A DNA stretch of 64,000 nt, taken from NCBI RefSeq assembly GCF_000147815.2, contig NC_015957.1, positions 310,001 to 374,000 on the forward strand. Reading direction: 5' to 3'. Source of the DNA: Streptomyces violaceusniger Tu 4113. Lineage in GTDB: Bacteria > Actinomycetota > Actinomycetes > Streptomycetales > Streptomycetaceae. Below, in pieces: positions 17,225-25,862 of this stretch. A program made the position numbers and the translations under genes. Under the pieces are notes generated by a model. That model was given only the letters and a program-made list of their open reading frames with translations, was not told the DNA's origin and searched no databases. The first letter of the stretch is position 1; each line of letters begins with the position of its first letter.

Positions 17225-18817
17225 TTACGGAGTGGTGGGTGTCGGCGTCGCCCCTGGGCGGTTCTCGGCGGGCAGATGACGGCTGACCTCGGCCTTCGCC
17301 AGGCCCAGACCGCCCAGATCGATCTCGTCCCACGCCTGGAGCCGTCGCGTGTCCCGGTCCAGATAGAGGACCGAAGCCTGCACCGTGTCCGGTGTGCCGT
17401 CGTCCACCGCCCGCAGCCCGCTGCCGCCCGTCGACCCCTCTGTCATCAGCCGGGTGCCGCCGGGGAGCATCTCTGTACGGCGGTGATGGACATGACCGGT
17501 GAGGGCGAGCGGCACCGTGCCGTCGGTCTCCCGGGCGGCGATGGGGTTGTGGGCGAGGGCGATGTCGACCGGGGCGCCGGTGGCCTTACGGTCCCGGACC
17601 GCCTCGGCCAGTCGCCGCCCGGCGCTGTGCTCGGCCGCGTCACCGGCGGCCGCGCTGGAACGGTCGGGGGTGAACTGCGGATCGCCGATGCCCGCGATCC
17701 GCAGCCCGGCGATGTTGATCACCTCGCCGTTGTCCACCACATGCGCCCCCTTGCGCCGGGCGAGGTAGCGCTGGGTCGAGGCCGAGTCGTGGTTGCCGCG
17801 CACCCAGACATAGGGGGCGCCGAGGTCGGAGACGGGGTCGAGGAAGCCGTTCTCGGCGGCGGTGCCGTGGTCCATCGTGTCGCCCGTGTCGATGATCACG
17901 CTGACCCTGTACTGCCGCACCAGCGATTCCACGATGTGCCACGCGGCCGGATTGAGATGGACGTCCGAGATGTGCAGCACCCGCATGGTGGTCGGATCGG
18001 GCTGATACGCGGGGAGCGTCGAGGTCGCCTCGTAGAGCTGGGTGACATTGGTCACCAGCCGGGCCAACTCCCGCTGATACACGTCGAAATCGCTCACGAT
18101 GCTGCGCGCGTTGCCGACCACCGAGGGGGCGCTGGAGAGCAGCCCGGAGTAGCGCGGCTCCAGGACGGAATTCGGGTTCCAGGTCGCGTATACGGCGCCC
18201 CCGGAGGCGGTCAGCAGCGTGAGCGCGAGCCCCCCGGCGGCCAGCGCCCGGCGCGGACGGCCGTAGACCGCCAGGCCCAGCGCGGTGGCGCCGAAGACGA
18301 CGGCGACGCAGGAGCGGAACGCGAGGCCGAGGGTGCCGCGGGTGACATCGGTCGCGACCTCGTCCTGCAGGCCGGAGAGCCGCTCGGGGTGGTCGACGAG
18401 GGCCTGGGAGCGTATGGGGTCGAGCCGGTCCACATCCACGTCCAGGCGGAGCGGGGCGTGGTGGCTGTCCAGCTCGAGCGCGCCGAGCGGGGCCACATTG
18501 ATCTTGGTGCCGCCGGTGAGGGACGGCCGCAGCGCCATCCGGGTGTCCATGGGACCCACGGAGATATGGACGCTGCCGACCACCAGCAGTCCGATCCAGG
18601 CGCCGAGGACGGTCACGGCGGCCAGCCCGGCGGCGCGGACGAGGGGGCGGGGGCGCGCGGTGGGGTCGAGCGCCGAGGGATCGAACGCCGCGGCGTTGGG
18701 GGAGGCGGCGGGGGAGTGCGTCTGCGAGGGGCGGCGGAAGCGGCGGATGGGGGAGACGGCCGCGGTACGTGCGCGCTGAGCGGTGGCACGGAGCAGCCGG
18801 AGCGGTTCGCGGGCCAT
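17225..18817 (-). CDS. membrane-anchored metallophosphoesterase
   Basis: A 530-residue protein from ATG 18817, with GGGAGC just upstream. A basic Pro/Ser-rich N-terminus leads to a transmembrane helix (about residues 60-85), an extracytoplasmic domain, two more helices (about 165-215) and a calcineurin-like phosphoesterase domain from about residue 280. All metal-binding motifs are present: HISDVHLNP, DTGDTMDHG, VRGNHDS, ALAHNP and LTGHVHH. Substrate unknown; a lipid or nucleotide pyrophosphate at the membrane is plausible. It is divergent from the protease gene at 19086. Confidence 0.88.
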   Translation of the reverse strand: MAREPLRLLRATAQRARTAAVSPIRRFRRPSQTHSPAASPNAAAFDPSALDPTARPRPLVRAAGLAAVTVLGAWIGLLVVGSVHISVGPMDTRMALRPSLTGGTKINVAPLGALELDSHHAPLRLDVDVDRLDPIRSQALVDHPERLSGLQDEVATDVTRGTLGLAFRSCVAVVFGATALGLAVYGRPRRALAAGGLALTLLTASGGAVYATWNPNSVLEPRYSGLLSSAPSVVGNARSIVSDFDVYQRELARLVTNVTQLYEATSTLPAYQPDPTTMRVLHISDVHLNPAAWHIVESLVRQYRVSVIIDTGDTMDHGTAAENGFLDPVSDLGAPYVWVRGNHDSASTQRYLARRKGAHVVDNGEVINIAGLRIAGIGDPQFTPDRSSAAAGDAAEHSAGRRLAEAVRDRKATGAPVDIALAHNPIAARETDGTVPLALTGHVHHRRTEMLPGGTRLMTEGSTGGSGLRAVDDGTPDTVQASVLYLDRDTRRLQAWDEIDLGGLGLAKAEVSRHLPAENRPGATPTPTTP

Positions 18818-19085
18818 TGCTCCCGTATGCCCGGCCGAACGGGGGCGTATGCCTGGGCGGCGCGGGGGCGGGCCTTGTGCGGGCGGTGCGGTGCGTCGAG
18901 TGACCGGGGCGGGTGGCGGCGCGTCTGGTGCCGGGGGAGGTGGCGCTGTGCCTGAATGCCGGGGCGGTGACGGTGCGGCCAGGTGCCCGTGCGACGGCGG
19001 CGCGCCAGGTGCCTGTCCTGCGTCCGGCGCGGATGCCTGGCGCGGACCGCTCCTTTTCCGGGCCCGACTGCCTGACAATGGCCTC

Positions 19086-19436
19086 GTGCTGGAGATGACG
19101 CGCGAGGAGTTCGAGGAACTGGTCGCCGAGGCGCTGGACCGGATTCCGCCGGAGCTGACACGCCTCATGGACAACGTCGCCGTGTTCGTGGAGGACGAGC
19201 CGTCGGCGGAGGATCCCGAGCTGCTCGGGCTCTACGAGGGGACGCCGCTCACCGACCGGGGTGAGTGGTACGCGGGCGTCCTGCCGGACCGGATCACGGT
19301 CTACCGGGGGCCGACGCTGCGGATGAGCGAGACGCGGGAGGACGTCGTCCAGGAGACCGAGGTGACCGTGGTTCATGAGATCGCGCATCACTTCGGGATC
19401 GACGACGCCCGGCTGCACGCGCTCGGCTACGGCTGA
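19086..19436 (+). CDS. metallopeptidase family protein (zincin-like, HExxH)
   Basis: A 116-residue protein from GTG 19086; ATG 19095 is an alternative and neither has a strong ribosome-binding site. It carries one HEIAHHFGIDD motif (H-E-x2-H with a downstream D), and MTREEFEELVAEALDRIPPEL at the start is typical of the small actinobacterial 'metallopeptidase family' (MMP/zincin-like DUF1025 group). Family members are small cytosolic proteins whose protease activity has rarely been shown. Its stop codon opens a 17-bp tandem repeat (19434-19484). Confidence 0.88.
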   Translation: MLEMTREEFEELVAEALDRIPPELTRLMDNVAVFVEDEPSAEDPELLGLYEGTPLTDRGEWYAGVLPDRITVYRGPTLRMSETREDVVQETEVTVVHEIAHHFGIDDARLHALGYG

Positions 19437-19484
19437 TCCCTGTCTTCTGCCGATCCCTGTCTTCTGCCGATCCCGGCCCGCTGC
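19434..19484. repeat. 17-bp tandem repeat beginning at a stop codon
   Basis: Units at 19434-19450, 19451-19467 and 19468-19484. The first two differ only at the first base (TGATCCCTGTCTTCTGC against CGATCCCTGTCTTCTGC); the third is degenerate. The first T is that of the protease stop codon. Confidence 0.8.
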
Positions 19485-19635
19485 CGGTATCGGTCTCCGG
19501 CCGCCCCCGCCTACGACCGACGCGGGACGCGTGGTCTACGCGATGGGCCCGGGTCCGCGCCGTATGCGTGTCCTGGGCGGGGCGGGGCCAGTTGGGCAGG
19601 GCGTCACATCCCTGCCGTCTGGAGGTGTCCCGCGC

Positions 19636-20241
19636 ATGCCTGGATTCCCCGTGCCCGGATCCCCCGCTCCTCGCACCGCCCGTTCCGCCCGTTCCGCCCG
19701 GACGTCCCGTTCCCTCCGGACGTCCCCGCCCTCCCGGCGCGCGCCCCGTCCCGCGGCCCGCGGGGCGGCGCTCGCGGCGCTCGTGGCCGTCACGATGGCG
19801 CTGGGCGGCTGCATGAGCATCGCCGACGACCCCGAGCGGCCGGACAAACACCGCGGCTCCCACCAGAAGGGTGACGCGGCGGACACGGGCGGCGCCGTGG
19901 TGCGGTCGGACGGCAGGGGGCGTGCGTACGAGGACTCCGACCGGGACAAGAAGGATGGGAAGGGGAAGAAGGGCGAGAAGCGGAAGGACGGCGAGGACCG
20001 GTCGGCCTCGGCCTCCGCGGCCGACCCCGAGACCGAGCCCTCGGCCCCGCCCGGTAAGCACGGGGCCCCGCACCATGGCCCGGCCCCCACCGCCCTGCCG
20101 CAGCCGGGCGGCGCCACCCCGTCCGACGCGCCACCCGTACCCCGGCCGACGAGCCCGCCGCCGAGCGCGCCGGACCCGAAGCCGACCGACGCCGAGCCCC
20201 CGACCGCGCCCGCCTCCCCGTCGGCCCAGCCGGCGGGCTGA
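19636..20241 (+). CDS. putative lipoprotein with charged and proline-rich tail
   Basis: A 201-residue protein from ATG 19636, with GGAGGTG eight bases upstream. The first 40 residues are Arg/Ser/Pro-rich. A hydrophobic segment then ends in LGGC (Cys at about 60), a lipobox, though the long basic lead is unusual. The mature part has no globular look: a Lys/Asp/Gly-rich stretch, then Pro/Ala/Ser repeats to the end. It is probably tethered outside the membrane as a flexible cell-wall-spanning protein. No function can be assigned. Confidence 0.7.
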   Translation: MPGFPVPGSPAPRTARSARSARTSRSLRTSPPSRRAPRPAARGAALAALVAVTMALGGCMSIADDPERPDKHRGSHQKGDAADTGGAVVRSDGRGRAYEDSDRDKKDGKGKKGEKRKDGEDRSASASAADPETEPSAPPGKHGAPHHGPAPTALPQPGGATPSDAPPVPRPTSPPPSAPDPKPTDAEPPTAPASPSAQPAG

Positions 20242-20609
20242 GCCGCACCGGACGTCGCGGGGCCGGCCCCGCGACGATCCAGACCCGGAAGACCCCCACG
20301 ACCAGAGGCCCCACGCCCAGAAGATCCCCACCACCCAGGCAGCTCAGAAGTCCCCGAAGATCCAGCAGACGCATCGGACCGGGCCCAAGGTCCCAGCACC
20401 ACTGTCCACCACCGGCGGAGCCAATTTGCTCTTGAGGGGTGAAGGTGCGTATGGTGGTAGATCGTTTGATCCCATTTGCCCGGCGCCTCGTAAAAGTGCG
20501 CCGTGAGGCGCGTTCCTTGCCATCCCGTGGCTGACCGCATAGAGGCGGTCGTTTGCGACAACACGGAGTTTGGGCGCGTGCCGAGACTCCGGAAGGTTTC
20601 GCATTTCGC
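20242..20609 (+). promoter_or_regulatory. structured leader of the DEAD-box helicase gene
   Basis: 368 bp without a gene. The part nearest the helicase has a run of stem-forming elements: GCGCCTC/GAGGCGC (20483-20511) and GACCGC/GCGGTC around ATAGAG (20533-20550). The GTATGGTGGTAGATCGTTTGATCCC-type segment at about 20448-20472 is much less GC-rich than its surroundings. Long structured leaders are common for cold-inducible RNA helicases, where they mediate autoregulation; that role here is inference. Confidence 0.45.
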
Positions 20610-22817
20610 ATGTCCGTTTCCACTGATCACGCCGTCATGCCCGCTGTCGACGAGCCGAGCGACCTGACCGTTCCGGCCGAGCCGTTCGAACGGGACGAGC
20701 GCGACGAGCAGGCTGAGCCTGCCGACCAGACGGTGTCACCGGCGTCCTCCGAGCAAACCGCCACGGAAGCCCCCGAGACCCCTAAGGCGCCCGACATCAC
20801 TTTCGCCGACCTCGGCCTCCCCGAACAGATCGTCCGCAAGCTGGCGCAGAACGGCGTGACCACGCCCTTCCCGATCCAGGCGGCGACCATCCCCGACGCC
20901 ATGGCCGGGAAGGACATCCTCGGCCGCGGCCGTACCGGCTCCGGCAAGACCCTCTCGTTCGGTCTTCCGCTGCTGACCACGCTGGCCGGCGGACACACCG
21001 AGAAGAAGCGACCCCGGGGCCTCATCCTGACCCCGACCCGCGAGCTGGCGATGCAGGTGAGCGACGCGCTGCAGCCTTACGGCGACATTCTCGGCCTCAA
21101 GCTCAAGGTCGTCTGCGGCGGCACCTCGATGGGCAATCAGATCTACGCGCTGGAGCGCGGTGTCGACATCCTCGTCGCCACCCCGGGCCGGCTGCGCGAC
21201 ATCATCGACCGCGGCGCCGCGACCCTCGACAAGGTCCAGGTCGCCGTCCTCGACGAGGCCGACCAGATGGCCGACATGGGCTTCCTGCCCGAGGTCACCG
21301 AGATCCTCGACCTGGTGCCGCAGGGCGGCCAGCGGCTGCTGTTCTCCGCGACGCTGGAGAACGAGATCGACAGCCTGGTCAAGCGCTACCTGGTCGACCC
21401 GGTCACCCACGAGGTCGACTCGGCACAGGGCGCGGTCACCACGATGACCCACCACGTGCTCGTCGTGAAGCCGAAGGACAAGGCCCCGGTCACCGCCGCC
21501 ATCGCGGCGCGCAAGGGCCGCACCATCATCTTCGTACGGACTCAGCTGGGCTGCGACCGCGTCGCCGAGCAGCTGTGCGACGCGGGCGTGCGCGCCGACG
21601 CGCTGCACGGCGGCATGACGCAGGGCGCCCGCACCCGCACGCTGGCCGACTTCAAGGACGGGTACGTCAATGTGCTCGTCGCCACGGACGTCGCCGCGCG
21701 CGGTATCCACGTCGACGGCATCGACCTGGTGCTGAACGTGGACCCGGCCGGCGACCACAAGGACTATCTGCACCGCTCCGGCCGTACGGCCCGGGCGGGC
21801 CAGAGCGGCACCGTCGTCTCGCTGGCCCTGCCGCACCAGCGCCGTCAGATCTTCCGGCTGATGGAGGACGCGGGCGTCGACGCCTCCCGTCACATCGTCG
21901 GCGGCGGCGGTGCGTTCGACGAGGACGTGGCCCAGATCACGGGCGCGCGTTCGCTCACCGAGGTGCAGGCGGAGGCGGCCTCGAACGCCGCCAAGCAGGC
22001 CGAGCGCGAGGCGCAGGACCTCAGCCGGGAGCTGGAGCGGGTGCAGCGGCGCGCGGTCGAGCTCCGCGAGGAGGCCGACCGGCTGTCCGCGCGGGCTGCG
22101 CGCGAGCGCGGCGAGACCGTGGCACCGGCGGAGCCCGCGGCCGAGGCCGGGGCGGAGACGGTGGCCGAGGCCGCTGTGGCGCTGCCGGCGCAGCGTACGG
22201 CGGAGCCCGCGACCGTGCCCGCGGTGAAGGCCGCGGACGCCGCCGAGGGTGCGGGTGACGCCGAGGCGCCGCGCCGCTCCTCGTACGACCGTCGGGACAA
22301 CGACCGGGGTGGCCGTTCCTTCGACCGTCGGGATAGCAACGACCGCGACCGTGGCGGCTTCAACCGGGACCGCCGTGACGACCGTCGTGACGACCGCCGT
22401 GACGACCGAGGCGGCTTCAACCGCGACCGTCGGGAAAACGACCGGGGTGGCCGTTCCTTCGACCGTCGGGACAGCAACGACCGCGACCGTGGCGGCTTCA
22501 ACCGCGACCGCCGTGACGACCGTGGCAACTTCGGACGGCGGGACGACCGTGGCGGCCGTCCGTACGAGCGCCGTGACGACCGTGGCGGCTTCAGCCGCGA
22601 CCGTCGGGAGAACGACCGTGGCGGCCGTTCCTTCGAGCGCCGCGACCACAACCACCGTGGCGGGGACCGTCCGTTCAACCGCGACCGTCGCGACGACCGC
22701 CCGGCCAGCCGTGACGATCACCGGGGCGGCTCCACCGGCGGCCGTTCGTACGAGCGCTCCGGCGGCTCGTCCTTCGACCGGCGCGCCGACAAGCCGCGCT
22801 GGAAGCGCAACGGCTGA
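20610..22817 (+). CDS. DEAD-box ATP-dependent RNA helicase
   Basis: A 735-residue protein. Q motif FADLGLPEQIVRKL...PFPIQ, Walker A GRTGSGKT, PTRELAMQ, TPGR, the DEAD-box variant VLDEADQM, SATL, HRSGRTARAG and the other core motifs lie between about residues 55 and 430. A coiled-coil segment (475-510) follows, then an Ala/Glu-rich linker and about 190 residues of Arg/Asp/Gly-rich tandem repeats (RDDRGGF, DRGGRSFDRRD), an RNA-binding tail. It remodels structured RNA, probably in ribosome assembly or cold adaptation. The start ATG 20610 has GGAAGG 13 bases upstream. A hairpin terminator follows. Confidence 0.95.
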   Translation: MSVSTDHAVMPAVDEPSDLTVPAEPFERDERDEQAEPADQTVSPASSEQTATEAPETPKAPDITFADLGLPEQIVRKLAQNGVTTPFPIQAATIPDAMAGKDILGRGRTGSGKTLSFGLPLLTTLAGGHTEKKRPRGLILTPTRELAMQVSDALQPYGDILGLKLKVVCGGTSMGNQIYALERGVDILVATPGRLRDIIDRGAATLDKVQVAVLDEADQMADMGFLPEVTEILDLVPQGGQRLLFSATLENEIDSLVKRYLVDPVTHEVDSAQGAVTTMTHHVLVVKPKDKAPVTAAIAARKGRTIIFVRTQLGCDRVAEQLCDAGVRADALHGGMTQGARTRTLADFKDGYVNVLVATDVAARGIHVDGIDLVLNVDPAGDHKDYLHRSGRTARAGQSGTVVSLALPHQRRQIFRLMEDAGVDASRHIVGGGGAFDEDVAQITGARSLTEVQAEAASNAAKQAEREAQDLSRELERVQRRAVELREEADRLSARAARERGETVAPAEPAAEAGAETVAEAAVALPAQRTAEPATVPAVKAADAAEGAGDAEAPRRSSYDRRDNDRGGRSFDRRDSNDRDRGGFNRDRRDDRRDDRRDDRGGFNRDRRENDRGGRSFDRRDSNDRDRGGFNRDRRDDRGNFGRRDDRGGRPYERRDDRGGFSRDRRENDRGGRSFERRDHNHRGGDRPFNRDRRDDRPASRDDHRGGSTGGRSYERSGGSSFDRRADKPRWKRNG

Positions 22818-22832
22818 TCGGGCCGTGGAGAG

Positions 22833-22862
22833 GGCCGTGCAACACCGCGCTGTTGCACGGCC
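22833..22862 (+). terminator. terminator of the DEAD-box helicase gene
   Basis: A 12-bp perfect stem (GGCCGTGCAACA and complement) around CCGCGC, followed by TTTC, 15 bases after the stop codon. Confidence 0.88.
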
Positions 22863-22925
22863 TTTCGCTCCCGGAGGGTATTGGCTCGGGTGTTGGCCAC
22901 TGGCCGAGCTATGCTGCGGGGGTGC

Positions 22926-22998
22926 GGGTCATTAGCTCAATTGGCAGAGCAGTGGACTTTTAATCCATTGGTTCAGGGTTCGAGCCCCTGATGACCCA
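22926..22998 (+). tRNA. tRNA-Lys (TTT)
   Basis: A 73-nt tRNA. The acceptor arm is GGGTCAT/ATGACCC with discriminator A; anticodon loop CTTTTAA gives TTT. A terminator hairpin (23004-23037) follows directly. The accessory surface-protein cluster begins just past its 3' end. Confidence 0.97.
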
Positions 22999-23003
22999 CC
23001 TCG

Positions 23004-23037
23004 GAAACCGCAGGCGCCATCGGTGACCTGCGGTTTC
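23004..23037 (+). terminator. terminator of tRNA-Lys
   Basis: An 11-bp perfect stem (GAAACCGCAGG and complement) with a 12-base loop; the T-rich tail is weak. Confidence 0.75.
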
Positions 23038-23222
23038 GTCATTTCTGAGGGTCCCGTCGCGCGGTCTTCCGCAGCCTGGGAGCGAGGTGTTCACCCTCTC
23101 GTCGTACGGAAGATCGAGTCTCACTCGACCGGCGCTTGAGCAGATGCCGAACGGTACTCGACCGCAGAGTCTGAACCTGCTGCGTCTGACCCGCTGCTCG
23201 GAAACGCTTAAGGAGACTCCTC

Positions 23223-24317
23223 GTGCGACTCGCGAAAACGATCCGCGGATTGATCCCCGTCATGGCGCTGGCGGTATCGGCATGGGCGGTTTCCGCTCCG
23301 GCGTCCGCCGAAGGGAAGGGAGGCGGAGGAGGGGCGGGCGAGAAGGCGGCCCCGGTGCCCTGCGGGGACGTGGCGGCGCTGATCACCGCGGTGAGCGAGG
23401 CCAACAGCTCGCCATTGGGAGGCTCCGTCTCCCTGGCCACGGGGTGTGTGTACACGCTGGGTTCCGCGGCGTACACCGGCCCCAACGGTGCCGACGGACT
23501 GCCGCTCATCACCCGTGACGTGACCATCAGTGGGACCCAAGCGACCATCAGACGCAGTGCGTCCGCAGGCGACTTCCGGCTCGCGGAGATCGCGCCCGGT
23601 GGAAGCCTTACGGTCAACGGCGTGACCTTCTCGGGCGGCCGGGCGACCTCGGGGGCGGGCACCGACGGCGGTGGCATGTTCGACGCGGGCTCACTGAGGC
23701 TCATCAACGCCACGGTCACCGGCAACACCGCGAGCAACATCGGCGGTGGGGTCGAGGTAGCCTCGGGCGGTTCAGCGGTGCTTTCGGCCACGGATGTGAC
23801 GCACAATTCCGCGGGGGACGGCGGCGGCATCCACGTCAATACGTCGGCCACCCTCAGCGTCTCGGGCGGCAACATTTCCGACAACACCGCGGACAGCTCG
23901 GGCGGCGGCGTCAGTAACTTCGGAACGACGCTGCTGGCCGCCGTCACGGTCGCGCGGAACAGGACCACCAACTTCGAGGGCGGCGGCATCGCCACCTCGG
24001 CCGGAGATCTCACGATCAACGGCAGCCGGGTCGCCGAGAACACCGCCGGCAGTTTCGGTGGCGGTATCGCCAATATGGGCAGCGCACTGCGCGTGCTGGC
24101 CACCACCGTGTCCGGGAATACCGCCACGCTGAACGGCGGTGGGCTGTTCCAGCACGCGGGCACGACACAAATGATCGGCGACACGGTCACCGGTAATACG
24201 GCCAATGGCGGCCAGGGCGGAGGCATCTTCACCGACGGCGGCACGATCTCGCTCGCCGCGACCACGGTCTCCGGGAACAACCCGAACCAGTGCGTACCGG
24301 CTCTCGCGGGATGCTGA
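23223..24317 (+). CDS. secreted right-handed beta-helix protein with polymorphic-membrane-protein-like repeats
   Basis: A 364-residue protein from GTG 23223, with AAGGAG six bases upstream. A Sec signal peptide ends at SAPASA (about residue 29). A Gly-rich linker and a Cys-containing region (PCGDVAALITAV) follow, then about eight turns with the spacing of parallel beta-helices: repeated [NS]-x-A-x(3-6)-G-G-G-[IVFM] and 'TVTGNTA/ TVSGNTA' units. These resemble the GGxI repeats of Chlamydia Pmp proteins and many actinobacterial secreted beta-helix proteins. There is no LPxTG or membrane anchor, and no polysaccharide-lyase residues are evident. Likely a secreted or wall-associated adhesin or structural protein. 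Confidence 0.85.
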   Translation: MRLAKTIRGLIPVMALAVSAWAVSAPASAEGKGGGGGAGEKAAPVPCGDVAALITAVSEANSSPLGGSVSLATGCVYTLGSAAYTGPNGADGLPLITRDVTISGTQATIRRSASAGDFRLAEIAPGGSLTVNGVTFSGGRATSGAGTDGGGMFDAGSLRLINATVTGNTASNIGGGVEVASGGSAVLSATDVTHNSAGDGGGIHVNTSATLSVSGGNISDNTADSSGGGVSNFGTTLLAAVTVARNRTTNFEGGGIATSAGDLTINGSRVAENTAGSFGGGIANMGSALRVLATTVSGNTATLNGGGLFQHAGTTQMIGDTVTGNTANGGQGGGIFTDGGTISLAATTVSGNNPNQCVPALAGC

Positions 24318-24357
24318 ATCGCACCGCTGAACCCGTCACTGAATTCGGCTGAACGCC

Positions 24358-24395
24358 GCGGCGCCCCCGGAAGTCGCTTCTTCCGGGGGCGCCGC
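24358..24395. terminator. bidirectional terminator between surface-protein genes
   Basis: A 16-bp perfect stem (GCGGCGCCCCCGGAAG and complement) around a 6-base loop, between the convergent beta-helix gene and the first Cys-repeat gene. Confidence 0.88.
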
Positions 24396-24418
24396 GCGCT
24401 CGATCGCGAGATCGGCCG

Positions 24419-24943
24419 TCAGTGCTTGCAGTCCTTCTTCTTGGCCTTGGCCTTGACCTTGTGGTGCTTCTTGGCCTTGTGCGGGTCGGCCTTGGCCTTG
24501 TGCACCTTCTTGGCCTTGTGCTGCTCCTTGGCCTTGTGCTGCTCCTTGGCCTTGTGCTTCTGCTGCTCCTTGTGCACGACCACGACCGGGGCCGGCTCGT
24601 TGACGGCGATGTTCGTGCAGTCGGAGCCGATGTTGGTGTCGCCGGCCGGGGCGGCGGCGCCGGTGATGAGGGTGGGGCCGGTGGCCGTGTCGCACTCGTT
24701 GGACTGGAAGACCGAACCCACGTTCTGCGCGAAGTTCACGCAGTCCGAGCCGAGGGTGATGTCGCCGGTCGGGGCCGCGGCACCGGTGTTGGTGGTGGCG
24801 CCGGTGTGGGTCTCGCAGTGGTTTCGCTGAGCACTGCTGGACTGCGGGAAGAGCCCATGAGCACTCGCGCTACCGGCGCCGCCGACCACCATTGTGCCCG
24901 CGGCCGCCGCGGCCATGAGAGCTGCCTTCTTGCCGATCTGCAT
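24419..24943 (-). CDS. secreted Cys-pair repeat protein with Lys/His-rich tail (paralogue 1)
   Basis: A 174-residue protein from ATG 24943 (GGAGG ten bases upstream). A signal peptide (KKAALMAAAAAGTMVVGGAG, cleavage after SASA) leads to two repeats of C-[DE]-T-x-T-G...AAP-x-G-D...GSDC, each with two cysteines 24 residues apart. The last ~55 residues are a highly basic Lys/His/Ala/Gln tail of HKAKEQ-type repeats, reminiscent of glycan- or DNA-binding tails of mycobacterial adhesins. It is not a chaplin or rodlin: their signature segments are absent. The repeats match paralogue 3 closely. It has its own promoter region (with 15-bp iterons) and terminator. Confidence 0.85.
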   Translation of the reverse strand: MQIGKKAALMAAAAAGTMVVGGAGSASAHGLFPQSSSAQRNHCETHTGATTNTGAAAPTGDITLGSDCVNFAQNVGSVFQSNECDTATGPTLITGAAAPAGDTNIGSDCTNIAVNEPAPVVVVHKEQQKHKAKEQHKAKEQHKAKKVHKAKADPHKAKKHHKVKAKAKKKDCKH

Positions 24944-25059
24944 TGTTCTGGTGCCTCCATATCGGGTCTTCTCCGCGAATATTCCGCAGACACCTCTTGA
25001 ACGAGATTTCCGCAATGCGGGATCCGGGACCATGCGAAGCATCACCCATCCGCCACAGT

Positions 25060-25104
25060 AAAGATATGTTCAGCAAAGATATGTTCAACAAAGGTATATT
25101 CGGC
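25060..25104 (-). repeat. three 15-bp iterons upstream of paralogue 1
   Basis: AAAGATATGTTCAGC, AAAGATATGTTCAAC and AAAGGTATATTCGGC lie in direct tandem (plus-strand reading), 117-161 bp before the start codon of the gene ending at 24419. The block is strikingly A/T-rich for this genome. It could be a regulator-binding array. Confidence 0.75.
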
Positions 25105-25141
25105 CGGTGCGGAAGTCGGTGGATTCCTCTTCGCAAAAAAT

Positions 25142-25179
25142 GAACGCGGCCCCGGGGAAATTTCCCCAAGGCCGCGTTC
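25142..25179 (-). terminator. terminator of the second Cys-repeat gene
   Basis: GAACGCGGCC and its complement form the outer stem, with GGGGAAATTTCCCC nested inside. It lies 56 bp past the stop codon at 25235. Confidence 0.8.
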
Positions 25180-25234
25180 ATCTCGAGCGGCTTTTTCCGG
25201 AAGCTCGGTGGCGAGCTCCGGTGAGCTCGGTGTT

Positions 25235-25792
25235 TCAGGAACGCTGACGGTTTCCCTGACCACCGCTCTTGCCGCCGCTCTTCGTGCCGTTCGCGCTCGT
25301 GCCCTGACGTCCGTTCTGGGGGTCGGAGCCGGCGACATTGGCACAGTTGGTCTCGGTGGTGACATCGGAGCCGGGGCCGATCGTGATCGGGCCCGTAACG
25401 GAGGTGGTGCGACAGTCGTTGGTCTGCTTCGTCACACCACCCGACTTGCTGACGTTGACGCAGTTGGTCCCGTTCTTGATTTCGGATCCGGGAGCCAGCG
25501 CGACGGTGATCGGACCGATGACGGAGTGGGTACGGCAGCGGTTCTTCTGCTCCGACACACCCGACTCGGCGGTGTTGACGCAGTCGGTCTGATTGCTGAG
25601 CTCGGTCGGGCCGGCCGCCACGGTGATGGTGCCGACTACGGAACTGGTGGTGCAGCGATTGCTCTGCGTCCCGCCGTTGGCGCCTGCCGCGCGGCTGGGA
25701 CCGGGATCGGCGGCGTCGGCTCCGCCCGCACCGCCGATGAGCAGCGCACCCACGGCGGCCACAAGAAGGGCCGACCTTTTGCGCATGTGCAT
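25235..25792 (-). CDS. secreted Cys-pair repeat protein (paralogue 2)
   Basis: A 185-residue protein from ATG 25792, with GGAGG six bases upstream. A signal peptide (RKRSALLVAAVGALLIGGAG) leads to three repeats of about 45 residues with the pattern C-x-T-x-S-V-x-G-x-I-T-[VI]...[DN]-C-[VA]-N, cysteines 22-24 apart, then a Gly/Ser/Asn/Lys-rich tail. The repeat differs in sequence from paralogues 1 and 3 but keeps the Cys spacing and the linker ending N-x-C, so a common fold is likely. Secreted, probably cell-surface; function unknown. Confidence 0.83.
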   Translation of the reverse strand: MHMRKRSALLVAAVGALLIGGAGGADAADPGPSRAAGANGGTQSNRCTTSSVVGTITVAAGPTELSNQTDCVNTAESGVSEQKNRCRTHSVIGPITVALAPGSEIKNGTNCVNVSKSGGVTKQTNDCRTTSVTGPITIGPGSDVTTETNCANVAGSDPQNGRQGTSANGTKSGGKSGGQGNRQRS

Positions 25793-25862
25793 AAAGAGCC
25801 TCCAATCGGGCTTTCGGTGCGGTGTGCTCGGCACCGTCACCGAAAAACCTTTTTCATGGCAG

